Below, in pieces: positions 1 through 10,103 of a stretch of DNA of 64,000 nt (positions within the stretch are counted from its first letter, which is position 1; each line of letters begins with the position of its first letter). Position numbers and translations under genes: made by a program. The stretch spans positions 124,001-188,000 of the forward strand of contig JAPJBO010000151.1 in the NCBI GenBank assembly GCA_030068145.1, given 5' to 3'. The notes under the pieces are model-generated. The model did not search any database and was not told the DNA's origin. It was given only the letters and a program-made list of their open reading frames with translations. This stretch comes from Diplonema papillatum (taxonomy: Eukaryota; Euglenozoa; Diplonemea; Diplonemida; Diplonemidae).

Positions 1-1690
1 CAACGGATTGTTACTGTGTGCAGGTCAGCTTGGCAACAATCTGGAGCCTATGCGAGATGAAACATCAGAGTCTCACTTTTCTGTGCCTTCTGCGCGGTCA
101 AGTCACCAAATGTCCTACCAGCAGGCACACACACACACACGAACCTAGGAACGATGGCCTGTGGAACTTACAGTACTGGCCAGTAAGTTACGCCAACCGC
201 AAAAATCGCGTTTCAGCGTAGCCTACGGCTAAGGCGATTTCTACTTACCGGTGACTTGCAGACTTAGAGGAGGATGCACGTCCCCTAAACGTCCTGCTGT
301 TGGGGCCTTGTGCTTTAGAAGTTGCCAATAAGCCGTTCCACGTTCCAGAGACCTAGGTATCTCTTTGCACGTGATGTGTCATGCTTTGTCTTGATCGTCA
401 CGCTAAGGCGCGCGTTTGGGGCCTCGCGACTCCTTCGACTGCTCGTCCGGGTTCATCGGTTGCGCGTCGATTTCTGCTTCTTCACGGCGCTTGGGCGATG
501 GCCGCGCTTCGATGGGCGCTCCTCTACGCCGCTTTGTTGTCGGGTTCGACGCAGAGTTCGTTCGCCGCATCTTCGCTCGCTCGCGTCGGTTGTTGCTCGT
601 CTTCTGCTGCCTCCCCGGTAGCAGGAACACTCGATACGAAAACTTTACACAGCCTTCAGGATGTAGCTGGTTCAAAGAAAAAGTCAAGTTTTCCCATTCA
701 AGCATCAGACTGCAACCGTAGCATGGTGGCGGTAAGGGGTCCGTTCAAAGAAAAAGGTGAAGCAGAAGGTTTCGTGTCCAACTGACATGACACAAATTGC
801 GGTTTTCCTTCGATGGTCTTTTGTAGGCACACCTGTGTAGCTCCCTTGCCCAAACCTTTTTGACGAAGCCGTGTGTTGGCTCTACAAGCGGAGAACAATA
901 CGCACGACGTGAGAGTCGAGCACAAGAAAAGCAAAACAACAACGAAATGACACGCAAAGTCTCTTCATGCACACACGAGCGTCACTGTGTGGCATGACAG
1001 ACTTGTGACAAATTGTCGATTTTTTTGGTTCGCCAAAAATCACTCAGAGTATGTTAAACCCTGCCTCTAAACGCGGAAATTCGGTGTTCTTTGGTTTTGT
1101 CTGTCTCTTTTGGTGCCCCCCTGGTCCTCATGAGGACCCGAATCTTCGTTTCTCCTCTTCGGGGACGTTGTGGTTTCCTAGCCAAGAAAAGTTTTTTTTC
1201 TCGAAAAGTTTTATTTTTGCGCGCGCGCGCGGAAAATTTTGGGGGTCAAAATAACATGGGCACAAAAAAAAAAACTTTCTACCCTTAGAAAGATTCTCGC
1301 CCGTATTCCATCGTCTCTTTTTTGAAGGCGCAAAGTGGTTTTGAGGGGCGAGAACCTGTCGTGTGTCGACTTTCTTGTTCTCGTCGTGTCATCATTCCCA
1401 TCAGAGTCGTCGTCAGACTCAGACTACAATCATTGCTTGACGCATAGTCATTGGACTCGTCATTCCCTGCAAATTCCGGGATCCTGAAAGCCGTCATGTT
1501 GGTGACGATGTCGTGTTGGCTTGCTGACGAGGTTGATCGACGTCAACGACGCCGTTCAGGCATTCACTCGCCGTCGTTATCCCCATCCGCGCGAGCCTTT
1601 TCTGCGCTGCCAACTTAATCTATCCATGAGCAGCAAAACCATTGAGTCTCTGGCGCTGCAGTTCGTAACGCGGCGAACCGCGCAGAAATG
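1..1690. other. No recognisable gene
   Basis: Short open frames occur on both strands, but none has a recognisable domain, consistent codon use or conserved architecture. There is a T-rich stretch around 1190-1230 with a short CG-dinucleotide run, and an A-run at 1263-1275. A minus-strand open frame over 403-705 is rich in Lys and Arg and could be an exon of something, but nothing supports it further. Confidence 0.4.
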
Positions 1691-1697
1691 GTGAATA

Positions 1698-1895
1698 TTG
1701 AGCAAAGACTACGACGATGACAATCCCTTTGCTAGTATGCAATGCAGTCCCAGAGAGGATCGACTGCGTCTTATTGCCATCGTGGTTGGACTCCTGGCAC
1801 TGGCAGCATTCCACACAGCCTCGCGCGGCACCTTTGCAGCTGGGATCAGATACAAGGACTTCGTTTTGAAGCAAGCTTCCATCTACGCAGCCTGA
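1698..1895 (+). CDS. Small single-pass membrane protein or first exon (hypothetical)
   Basis: An open frame of 65 codons begins with an acidic stretch (MSKDYDDDNPFAS), then a charged Arg-rich bend, then a hydrophobic segment of about 18 residues (LIAIVVGLLALAAFH) that could span a membrane once. A short polar tail follows. I do not recognise the family. An acidic start, positive-inside flank and membrane helix is more protein-like than the surrounding frames, but 65 codons is close to chance in this DNA. It could equally be a first exon with unseen introns downstream. Confidence 0.25.
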   Translation: MSKDYDDDNPFASMQCSPREDRLRLIAIVVGLLALAAFHTASRGTFAAGIRYKDFVLKQASIYAA

Positions 1896-4800
1896 GTGGT
1901 CCGAGGACACTGTCGATGTATTGCGTTGTTGTCGCTGCAGAATTGACCCATTTATTCGGGGTCTGGGTCCGCCGGGCACACGCGACTTAGGACTCAACAC
2001 GAGGGATGCAGAAACAAAACAGCATGTCAGACAAACAGAAGATATCGTGCAACGGCAACTCGCGCTCGGACTGTACGAGAAAAACAAACTCACTCTTGGC
2101 GGAAGACAGGGTGACCCGATCGACGTTGACAATCCGCAGACCAGTAGTACTGTCGCAGCCTTGGCAACACGACATCCCACAAACCTGCGTGTTGAACTAC
2201 AAGCATACAGCGGCGCTTTTCATGCTTAGCCCGACTGCAACACAAGGTGTGCGACAAGCTACGGGTAACTGTTGCTCGGTAGGCGGATGGGACGCCGATC
2301 CCCAGCTACCAAGTAATCTTCGCGGGGAAAACGAGCTCGGCTATTCCCCAAGTCGAGGACACGAAGGAGTTCCCCTTGGCGGAATGTTTTTCCTATTTCA
2401 AGTGTTTCCTTTCCGATACATTTCCGAAGACCGTAGGATACATACAACGGACAGGCGTGCAGGCGAAGATCTTAAGAGCGCAAGTTCAATTTTTTTTGCG
2501 ACTCGTGGCCAGTGCTCCCGCTAACCGAAACCCAAAAGTGGGGAGATGGGTAAAGTTAAAAATAAGGGGGGTTCTGGCCTCCAAACCAAAAAATCGAGAA
2601 GAAATGGTAATCGTGGTAAACTTTCTTTTTGTTCCTTTTACGGCTATTCTCTCCTTTTATGCGTCTTTTGCTCTCTATTGCTGGGAATACCGGTATTCCT
2701 GGACTTTTGGTGCTGAAGGAAGGGATGAATCTGTTCACTTCACCCCCCACGTGGCGCTCGTTTAGCAGGGGCTGCCGAGTCGCACCGTGGCACCGTCCTT
2801 CTATGAAGTAAACATAGTAATAAATACTGCTGTCTTCATTACCCTCGTAGCTCGCCGGGTCAGCATTCCATCGAGATGGAATTGTGTATTGCTTTTTGGA
2901 GCGTGCCTACAATCACTGATTTAGCAGTGCTATAGGTTGGGCTCGTATTTTGGTAAGAGCTTTCCTGCAGTCATCGTCATACAAGACGATGCTGCAGTCA
3001 GCCTCATTTCTATCGTGTGAGAGCTGGCGGCTGAGGGGGGAAAAAACGAAACAACCCAGAAAAAACGGAGGTTGCCACTGGTACAGCAGTCCTGTCGATA
3101 TTACTACTGTTTCGTTGCTCTGCATCTTCCCCACTTATCTTGGCATTCTTGGGTGCAACTCTTCTTCCCTCGTGTCGTCCTCGGTCCATCACCTCAGCCC
3201 AGACTTTCCACAGAGTCAGTGGTTGACCACAGTCAGTTTGAGGAGTTTTTCTCAGCGCATGTTGGCCTCTGTTCGGCACTCCATGGTGCTGAAGGCACGC
3301 TCTGTCTGCACTGTCTAAGGCACGACCCCAGACAACAAGACGCCGATACGCGACAGGAGGGACTCAACGACGCTACCACTTGACAAGTGCTAATCCCGCC
3401 TGCAACCCTTTGCGTATTCTTGCTCTGCAATCTGCTTCACATCCTCTGAGAGCCATGAAGAAGAAGAAGGCCGCTCCGGGTCAAGAACGGGATGGTCAAC
3501 CGCAGCTTGCAAAAAAAGCTTGAGTCGAAGGCAGCACAGTGCCACGACCCCGCCCGCTCTGCCCTGTGGCTGACCGTCTCTACAAGCTTGTGGCCCGTAG
3601 CTCTGCGGTACCGCCGAACAGGTACACTGGTCGCAATAAGGGAAGGGTCGCCACTTAGGGCTGGTAGCCGCCTTGCCCAGGGAATAAGGGGTGGCGTAGA
3701 AGACAACTCCAAACCAAATTTGGGTTTGAATTTCAAGAATTTTCAACCAGTGGCTTATATATGGGTCTGGTGCTCGGACCAAGTCCGAGCATAGGGTTAG
3801 CGTCAGTTTCAATTGTGAGGCAAATCCTCACATTTTGGAAAAAAAAAAAAAAAAAACGGAAAAAAAAAAAAGGAGCCCAGCACAGGTGTGGCCCTAAAGC
3901 GTGAATGTAAATAGAGATTTTGCCCAAACACGGTTTTTTTTGCACTTTTTTTGCAGGCTACAGCCAGGCCTTACATTCAGCATGCTAAACATACTGATTT
4001 CAGCACGTTAATTATTTTAGTTTCTCTTTGTACACATGCTGAATCAGTACGCTATCAGCACGCATCTTGTGTCCAAGATACCACCCGAAGGTCACCCAAA
4101 CAGGCCCATGCAGGTCTTTCGAAGAACTGGGTGAATACAACAAGGGTCGGCGGGTTTGGGGCAACTCCTGATTGCATGGTGGAGGGAGCAAGCTGGCTTG
4201 GATGTCTGCTCATGACAGATACCCGTTTCTTCGGGCTTATAGGAGCCGGGAATTTGGGTGTATCATACCGTTTTTTTTCCGGCTCGCTACGCGAGCCAAA
4301 GAATCAAGTGTTTGCATTAGAACACTGAGGGATGATAAATACTCCATTAATTCGATGACTCTGAAGGTCTTAGCTTTCTATTGGCAAGCGTAGACGCAAC
4401 ACCATTCGAGTTCTTGTTGGGCGCCTGACAAACTTCCGATTGTGATGATGGTGATGATCTTCGCGGCAGTGCTGGTACAACCTCCTTACAAACAACAGAA
4501 ATAATGCAAAAGCGCAAAGAGTCCGATATTCCTCTGTCCCGAAATATTTCACCCTCCCAGTGCGGTACGCCGCAGCTTCATGGCACGGCATGAAGCAAGG
4601 TTTGCATCTTCTTTGGCACAAGTGTTGATCATCATCAATCATCAAGTGGTCGAGTTTGGTTCGCCTTCTTGATTCTTTTTGCTCGTTAGTACGGTCTGGC
4701 TGTAGCTACGAACCAAAACGGGTGCAAAGAACAGGCGGAAAAAGTGCAAAAAAACGTAAATAGGATCTTGGACTTTGCCCAAAAAGAGCGTAAATAGGGC

Positions 4801-5038
4801 CACACGTGGCCCAGCACGAGCTGCTGTTGTTGACAAAAAAAAATCTGGGGAGGAAACTGGTGTCACATCCTCTAGTCCACCTTGGAAAACGGAAAAATCC
4901 AAAAGAAATATGCGTTTTTTTCGGGAACCCTGGGGGCCAGTCCCGTGGTGTATGGGTCAAACTGGGTCCAACTGCTGGTGGGGCCTAAGTCTCATCATCA
5001 GGAGGGCAGTCATAAATACGTCACCAAGAAACATGCCC

Positions 5039-5047
<9 letters not shown>
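1896..5047. other. Gene-poor stretch with short repeats
   Basis: No coding region can be supported. It contains a 44-bp hairpin module at 3748-3791 (listed separately), long A-runs near 3838-3870, and a conspicuous T-run near 3935-3950. Candidate frames of 100-170 codons overlap one another on both strands without domain signals. Confidence 0.4.
3748..3791. repeat. 44-bp hairpin module, copy 1
   Basis: Begins CAGTGGCTTATATA and ends in a perfect hairpin, TGCTCGGAC - CAA - GTCCGAGCA (3771-3791). A copy at 6166-6209 differs at one base. The TATATA in the first half and the tight GC stem make it look like a regulatory or terminal element of a repeat family, but its function is unknown. Confidence 0.7.
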
Positions 5048-5071
<24 letters not shown>

Positions 5072-5072
5072 C
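5048..5072. repeat. (GA)n microsatellite
   Basis: An uninterrupted GA dinucleotide run of about 12 units directly after a run of A. Confidence 0.95.
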
Positions 5073-5136
5073 GAGTTAGAGTGCAGGGACCATCTCTCCG
5101 AGGAGTATCCGGTCGCCCCACTACTATCCCGTACTA

Positions 5137-5805
5137 CTACGGCGGGCGCAAGTCGTTGCGCCGTGGGCGCGGAGCGAGCCGTGGTCCTGTCAAAGATGAT
5201 TGTTGCACCGATGGTGGCGCAGCCGGGGGCGTTCTGACTGGCGGACGAGACCGCCTGGCAGGCGTGTGTTGGCACGTTGTTTCGCGGGCTCTCCTCCTTT
5301 TGGCAATAGCCCGCCCTATGGCGGCGGCTAGCATCTTGACAGAGAATCTCAACTCCCACTGAACATAGGGTACGTCGTGCGGATATTCAGGCACGGCATC
5401 GTTCCAGCTGTTACGGGCGCAAATTGTTTCCAGCTTGCCCAACATCCACTCGGTCTTCCGTCCAGCCGCAAAGCGTGGGCGGTGGGTACAACCCGGCATA
5501 GCCGGCGCACCAAAACAGCGGAGGGAACAGACCCCCTGCCGCCACTTCCCAGGGAAGGAGGCGACTCCTGAGTCGGCGCAGCACAGGTCGTTGATAGCTC
5601 GCATAAGGTACCCAATTTGCAGCCCCTTCTCGGCGAAGGTTCTCCCTGGGAGCTTCGAACGCGTAAATGCCTCAAAATCAAGCGCGAGTTCCACGCCTGT
5701 CGTCGGGAGAGGGTTGGAGCTGACCCATGATAGACTCCGCAGCCAGAAGACCAACGTCGCTGCGAAGCGGGTTCCGAAAAAAAAATTGCCGCTGCGCGGG
5801 GCCAA
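5137..5805 (-). pseudogene. Relic of a non-LTR retrotransposon: conserved post-RT C-terminal domain
   Basis: A 222-codon minus-strand frame with no reverse transcriptase of its own. Its middle aligns by eye with the region downstream of the RT in the element at 16.2-19.2 kb. Both show W-L-x2-L-x-W, then VE-x-A-x-DFE, then a KA/EKxxxM-xxAIN-x-L block, a G-D/K-W/F block and finally P-G-x4-RPR. The order of blocks and spacing are kept, so I infer a diverged copy of the same post-RT domain. It ends in a basic, proline-rich tail. A second diverged DNA copy of its 3' half lies at 43440-43660. The first residues derive from local repeats, so the true 5' end is lost. Function of the domain is unknown. 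Confidence 0.5.
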
Positions 5806-5866
5806 GAAACTACCCCCCTCTCAAAAGTGTATCCAAAAAAAATTTGCCGCTGCGCGGGGCCGGAGT
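5768..5866. repeat. Short direct duplication
   Basis: The motif TTGCCGCTGCGCGGGGCC, preceded by an A-run, occurs twice about 60 bp apart, at the 5' edge of the retroelement relic. Confidence 0.8.
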
Positions 5867-6165
5867 CAATAATAATAAGCCAAACCCGTTCTTATACAAG
5901 ACGGGGAGACGCGATCTGAGACACAGGGGTCCTTGGCGAAGCACCGTGGTGCAGTCGGTCACTGCACCACGGTGCAACAGCGAACAGAGGCTTTTCTTCC
6001 GCGCAAACTGCGCTTTTTCTGAAGAGCTTCTAGCCGAACCCCTGTATTTACTCTTCGAGACAAAAAGTGCCCAATATAGCTTTCCCACCAGAAAATGGCT
6101 GTCCCTCACATGATTTTCAGGTTGTACACGATTTTGAGGGTCACGCTAATACCCTGAGTCCGAGC

Positions 6166-6209
6166 CAGTGGCTTATATACGGGTCTGGTGCTCGGACCAA
6201 GTCCGAGCA
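6166..6209. repeat. 44-bp hairpin module, copy 2
   Basis: Near-identical to the module at 3748-3791, including the 9-bp stem with CAA loop (6189-6209). It is followed by an A-run and lies just before the tandem duplication that starts at 6231. Confidence 0.7.
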
Positions 6210-6230
6210 ACCAAAAAAAAAAAAAGGACA

Positions 6231-7246
6231 GAATGCCCCGGCTGAGGGGCCCAGTAGTAGTGCTACAGTACAGCAGTCACACTAGCAGTACACAGCACCG
6301 GTTACTGCACCTTTGGATCATCGTTGAAGCCACGTACAGCCTCAATTTCGGAACCTGCGACTGGCCCAATAGCTTGAAAAAATTTTCGGCGCCTGCGGCG
6401 CTGGTATTTCTGGCTTGTGTATTGTTTCATGACGTGTTGCCAAGAAAGCGAAGACCGCGGCTGTCCGCCCTGCTGTTGCAGATTACTGCCAAGTGTTCTT
6501 GAATGATCCCGGCACACTGCTACAGTACCCCAACACTCGCCTTCTTCGCATGGCTCTTTTGCTTCCGAAGGTGATGGACAGTAGTGCCAACCACAAAAAG
6601 GTGCACCCTGTCGGATACATAAACGTGCAGTTGTGCCGCAACTGGGATTTTTAGTAACTCCGAGCAACTTATGGACAGTTACGTGGGAGGAATTTTTATA
6701 TATAAGGCCCTGGTCCCCGAGCAACGAAAAAAAAAAAAAAAGCACAGAATGCCCCGGCTGAGGGGCCCAGTAGTAGTGCTACAGTACAGCAGTCACACTA
6801 GCAGTACACAGCACCGGTTACTGCACCTTTGGATAAGCAACGTACAGCCTCAATTTTGGAACCTGCGACTGGCCCAATAGCTTGAAAAATTTTCCGCGCC
6901 TGCGGCGCTGGTATTTCTGGCTGTTTCATGACGTGTTGCCAAGAAAGCGAAGACCGCGGCTGTCCGCCGAGATTATCCCCTCAGGTGACACCACTTTATC
7001 TTTAGCCATACTTCAACGTTCTTGAATGATCCTGGCACACTGCTACAGTACCCCAACACTTGCCTTCTTCGCATGGCTCTTTTGCTTCCCGAAGGACAGT
7101 CTCTGTGGTGGACAGTAGTGACAACCACAAAAGAGGTGCACCCTGTCGGGTACATAAACGTGCAGTTGTGCCGCAACTGGGATTTTTAGTAACTCCGAGC
7201 AATTTATGGACAGTTACGTGGGAGGAATTTTTATATATAAGGCCCT
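6231..7246. repeat. Tandem duplication of a ~500-bp segment
   Basis: Unit 1 (about 6231-6714) and unit 2 (about 6747-7246) are near-identical, beginning GAATGCCCCGGCTGAGGGG and ending with TATATATAAGGCCCTG. Unit 2 differs mainly by a deletion near 6835 and an insertion at about 6968-7020. On the minus strand both units keep the Cys-rich peptide pattern C-GTTARLC-x-RQGAP...KEPCEEG-x-CWGTVAVC-x-DH, so this may derive from a zinc-binding coding region, but the frame breaks and I do not assign a family. Each unit ends in a TATATATAAGG box. Confidence 0.75.
6980..7022. repeat. 43-bp segment shared in inverted orientation with 14872-14914
   Basis: The stretch from CCTCAGGTGACACC to CTTCAACGTTC is the exact reverse complement of 14872-14914. 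It is the extra segment present only in the second unit of the 6.2-7.2 kb duplication, so it appears to be a separate short repeat. Confidence 0.75.
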
Positions 7247-7273
7247 GTTTTCAACAGGGGATTAGTTTCCGTT

Positions 7274-7302
7274 GCAGATTTAGACCGACGGTCTAAATCT
7301 GC
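7274..7302. repeat. Perfect 14-bp inverted repeat
   Basis: GCAGATTTAGACCG, one spacer base, then its exact reverse complement. The right arm recurs at 8027-8040, and loosely similar ATTAGTTT sequence flanks both sites, so 7.26-8.08 kb may be a degraded TIR element. Confidence 0.7.
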
Positions 7303-8147
7303 AAACCGGACTTGGCCGGGGAAAAAAAGAAAAAGTTCAAAAAACGGTGTCCAAAGTAAATATAGGCGGGGGGTGTGGTGTTTGCGGAAGGCTGCTGAGC
7401 CTCCGCTGCTGAGACCCAGCCGCTGCCGTTCAATTGTGTTCAGCTTCGGGTCGGCAGGTTGCAGCTGCCACTGTGCTTCATTACCAGATCAAGGTCCTGT
7501 TTGCCAGTTGAGTATCCCACACGAGCTAAGAGTTGCCCACATATGATAAAGGGGGGCGGAGTTATTTTTGCCCAAATTTTCCGTCGCGCCTTCGGCGCGA
7601 TGTTGCTAAAAATAAGCTAAAAATGTTGTTGTAAGCACGGCGGCGCACACCAAAGCTGTGGACCTATTATCATAGGAATCATAGGAAAATAGGTCCCCAG
7701 GTCCACCCCCCTTCACCTGCCTGATGAGACTGTCTGTTTACGATTTTGACTGTTTTTGGAGCGCGTCCCCATATGGCACCCAACCCTACAGGGAACCCAG
7801 AAGCATTCAGAAACCCCCGAAACGCTTGATCCAGACTGGTGTAGGTTGAAAAAACGCCCGCAAAATGTGTCGCCAAACTGACGGGGTGACCAGAATTGAC
7901 CCTAAAGGACCCATGAAGACCCCTCTTTTGCCGAACGAAGTTGTGGAGATGTATCGGCTCCGCCCCAAGACGCCGTACATCGGCGAAAACAGCACCGAAA
8001 CACCGCCCAAAACCACCCCATAGTAACGGTCTAAATCTGCAAACCCTGGAAGCCTTCAAACTAATACCTTGGTTTTCAACCAAAAAAAAAAAAAAAAACG
8101 GGAGAAAAAACAGTTGGGTTTAGGGCTGGCGTTTTTTTTACCTTAGA
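7303..8147. other. No recognisable gene
   Basis: Contains a 134-codon minus-strand frame (7679-8083) without recognisable domain and an A-run at 8082-8098. Nothing else is supportable. Confidence 0.35.
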
Positions 8148-8400
8148 GATGGGACCGGGGCCCCATCGACACGCAACCGGTCACGAAGGCGGACTACGAG
8201 ATGGTCGAGCGGGGTGTGGCAGAGGAGATCCGCGCCGCCATTCATGACAGCGCGACCGCCGTCAAACCCCGCCTACTCCAAACGTTTCAGCCCCAGTTAC
8301 ATGTGCAGTGCAAGTCCCTCGTTCTCCTTCATCATCACCGGTGTCGACGGGAAGCGGAACTGTTTTTCCGCCAACCTCGATGATCGGCTGTGGAACTCTC
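8148..8400 (+). other. Coding-like fragment cut by the transposon at 8437
   Basis: Two plus-strand frames in succession look protein-like. The first reads TKADYEMVERGVAEEIRAA and continues to about 8300. The second contains FSFIITGVDGKRNCFSA and LDDRLWN (about 8310-8400). The switch of frame could be an intron or a frameshift. No family recognised. The Mutator-like element inserted about 40 bp downstream. Confidence 0.25.
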
Positions 8401-8436
8401 CTGGTACAAATAGGCGAATCACGGAAATAATGATTA

Positions 8437-8616
8437 GGTAAATTTCCCTTATATCCCACCCCAAACAAATTTGTGCCCTTATATCCCACTTCAAACAAAT
8501 TTTGTGCCCTTATATCCCACTTCAAACAAATTTTGTGCCCTTATATCCCAGATTGGGATATAAGGGCACAAAATTTGTTTGAGTGGGATATAAGGGCACA
8601 AAATTTGTTTGTTTGT
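8437..8616. repeat. Left terminal array of the MULE (palindromic)
   Basis: Three to four copies of a ~31-bp unit (core CCCTTATATCCCACTTCAAA) run inward and then flip at about 8552 into two inverted copies, so the end can fold into a long hairpin. The same unit, again with a flip, makes the right end at 14515-14638. Confidence 0.9.
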
Positions 8617-8617
8617 G

Positions 8618-8690
8618 AAAAAAACCTCTGGCGGGATTCGAACCGTCACCTCCAGGGTCGGAAGCGGCGGCACCTCGACTCGGCTACAAC
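8618..8690 (-). other. tRNA-like segment with A box, B box and T-run, facing outward
   Basis: Read on the minus strand, TAGCCGAGTCGAGG (8673-8686) fits a tRNA A box. GGTTCGAATCC (8634-8644) is a perfect B box. A run of seven T follows (8618-8624), as at a pol III terminator. The acceptor and T stems do not pair well, so this is not a functional tRNA gene; I read it as a tRNA-derived or SINE-like piece. It points toward the left transposon end, mirroring the one at 14420-14498. Confidence 0.55.
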
Positions 8691-8739
8691 ATTCATCATT
8701 TTTCGGAAAAAAATTTGTGGTGCGAAATATTTTTTTTCA

Positions 8740-9450
8740 CCAAAAAATTCGGACCAAAAAATTCGGACCAAAAATTCGGACCAAAAATTCGGACCAAAAT
8801 TCGGACCAAAAATTCGGACCAAAATTCGGACCAAAATTCGGACCAAAATTCGGACCAAAAATTCGGACCAAAATTCGGACCAAAATTCGGACCAAAATTC
8901 GGACCAAAATTCGGACCAAAATTCGGACCAAAATTCGGACCAAAATTCGGACCAAAAATTCGGACCAAAATTCGGACCAAAATTCGGACCAAAATTCGGA
9001 CCAAAAATTCGGACCAAAATTCGGACCAAAATTCGGACCAAAAATTCGGACCAAAATTCGGACCAAAATTCGGACCAAAATTCGGACCAAAATTCGGACC
9101 AAAATTCGGACCAAAATTCGGACCAAAAATTCGGACCAAAAATTCGGACCAAAATTCGGACCAAAATTCGGACCAAAAATTCGGACCAAAATTCGGACCA
9201 AAATTCGGACCAAAAATTCGGACCAAAATTCGGACCAAAATTCGGACCAAAAATTCGGACCAAAATTCGGACCAAAATTCGGACCAAAATTCGGACCAAA
9301 AATTCGGACCAAAAATTCGGACCAAAATTCGGACCAAAATTCGGACCAAAAATTCGGACCAAAATTCGGACCAAAATTCGGACCAAAATTCGGACCAAAA
9401 TTCGGACCAAAAATTCGGACCAAAGTTTGGACCAAAAATAGGGACAAAAA
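8740..9450. repeat. Tandem array of 12/13-bp unit GGACCAAAATTC
   Basis: About 55-60 copies of GGACCAAAATTC, with some units one A longer (GGACCAAAAATTC). Twelve-base units keep frame and encode four-residue repeats (FGPK, IRTK or NSDQ on the plus strand). The unit has no stop in any of the six frames, which creates long spurious ORFs on both strands. Part of the MULE interior, between its left arm and the transposase ORF. Confidence 0.97.
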
Positions 9451-10103
9451 ATTGGATGTGATTGCGCGTGAGATGCCAAGGGCAGCGATTTCCTCGCGAT
9501 GAAGATGTGCACTGCACTGAACACCGAATGCCACAGTGCGCCACCTGCGGAACGACAACGGAGTGCCGCCTGGACGACGAGGAGACCAGTCGGCGAAGAA
9601 CAACCAGACGCCGCTTGAAGTGGCGACAGAAGCCATCAATGCATCCTGCTTAGTCGGACGAAGGCGGAACTACCAAGCGGTGCCTCAAGGTGACGATCAG
9701 ATGCGAGAACACTTCTAGCCCAAGCTGCACACTGTTTTCCCTTGAATTTCCAAGCCAGCCTCTTTCATTTCGTTTGTTTTTTGGTGTTTGCGTTGTCAGT
9801 GGAGGCATAAAGTGGGCTTCAATGCCCCACCCACGACGTCTCAGGCGTTCTGGGTGCCTCAGAGTTTTACACGACTGGTTGCAGTGGCGCAAGCTGGCTA
9901 CGCCACACTTCCCGATGGCCTATAGCAAACGAGCACTCAAGATCAGAGGGCAGGCGCGCGGCCAGATGCTACAGCCGAGACACGGTCTCGTGATCCGTCA
10001 TATTTGTCGATTGGGCCTGAATAACTTAGTAGAGACCTGTCACCCGAGAACTTGCTGATCACCCGAAGCTACAGGAAAACCTTCACTGAAGAAAGCAATC
10101 GTA
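9451..10103. other. MULE 5' region upstream of transposase
   Basis: No domain-bearing ORF. Presumably holds promoter and 5' leader of the transposase; no TATA box stands out. The candidate start at 10104 is the first ATG of the long frame. Confidence 0.4.

Noticed and set aside
322-785. Overlapping ORFs of 99-134 codons near the left edge
   Set aside because: Four frames on both strands are open at once in GC-rich DNA; none shows a domain or consistent bias.
8618-8690. Genuine tRNA gene
   Set aside because: A and B boxes and T-run are present, but acceptor and T stems do not pair and no coherent anticodon arm forms.
8437-9450. CRISPR-like array
   Set aside because: Units are contiguous tandem repeats without unique spacers, and the sequence context is eukaryotic.
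8473-9639. Several 250-320-codon ORFs on both strands
   Set aside because: They are translations of the GGACCAAAATTC array in different frames; the unit simply lacks stops.
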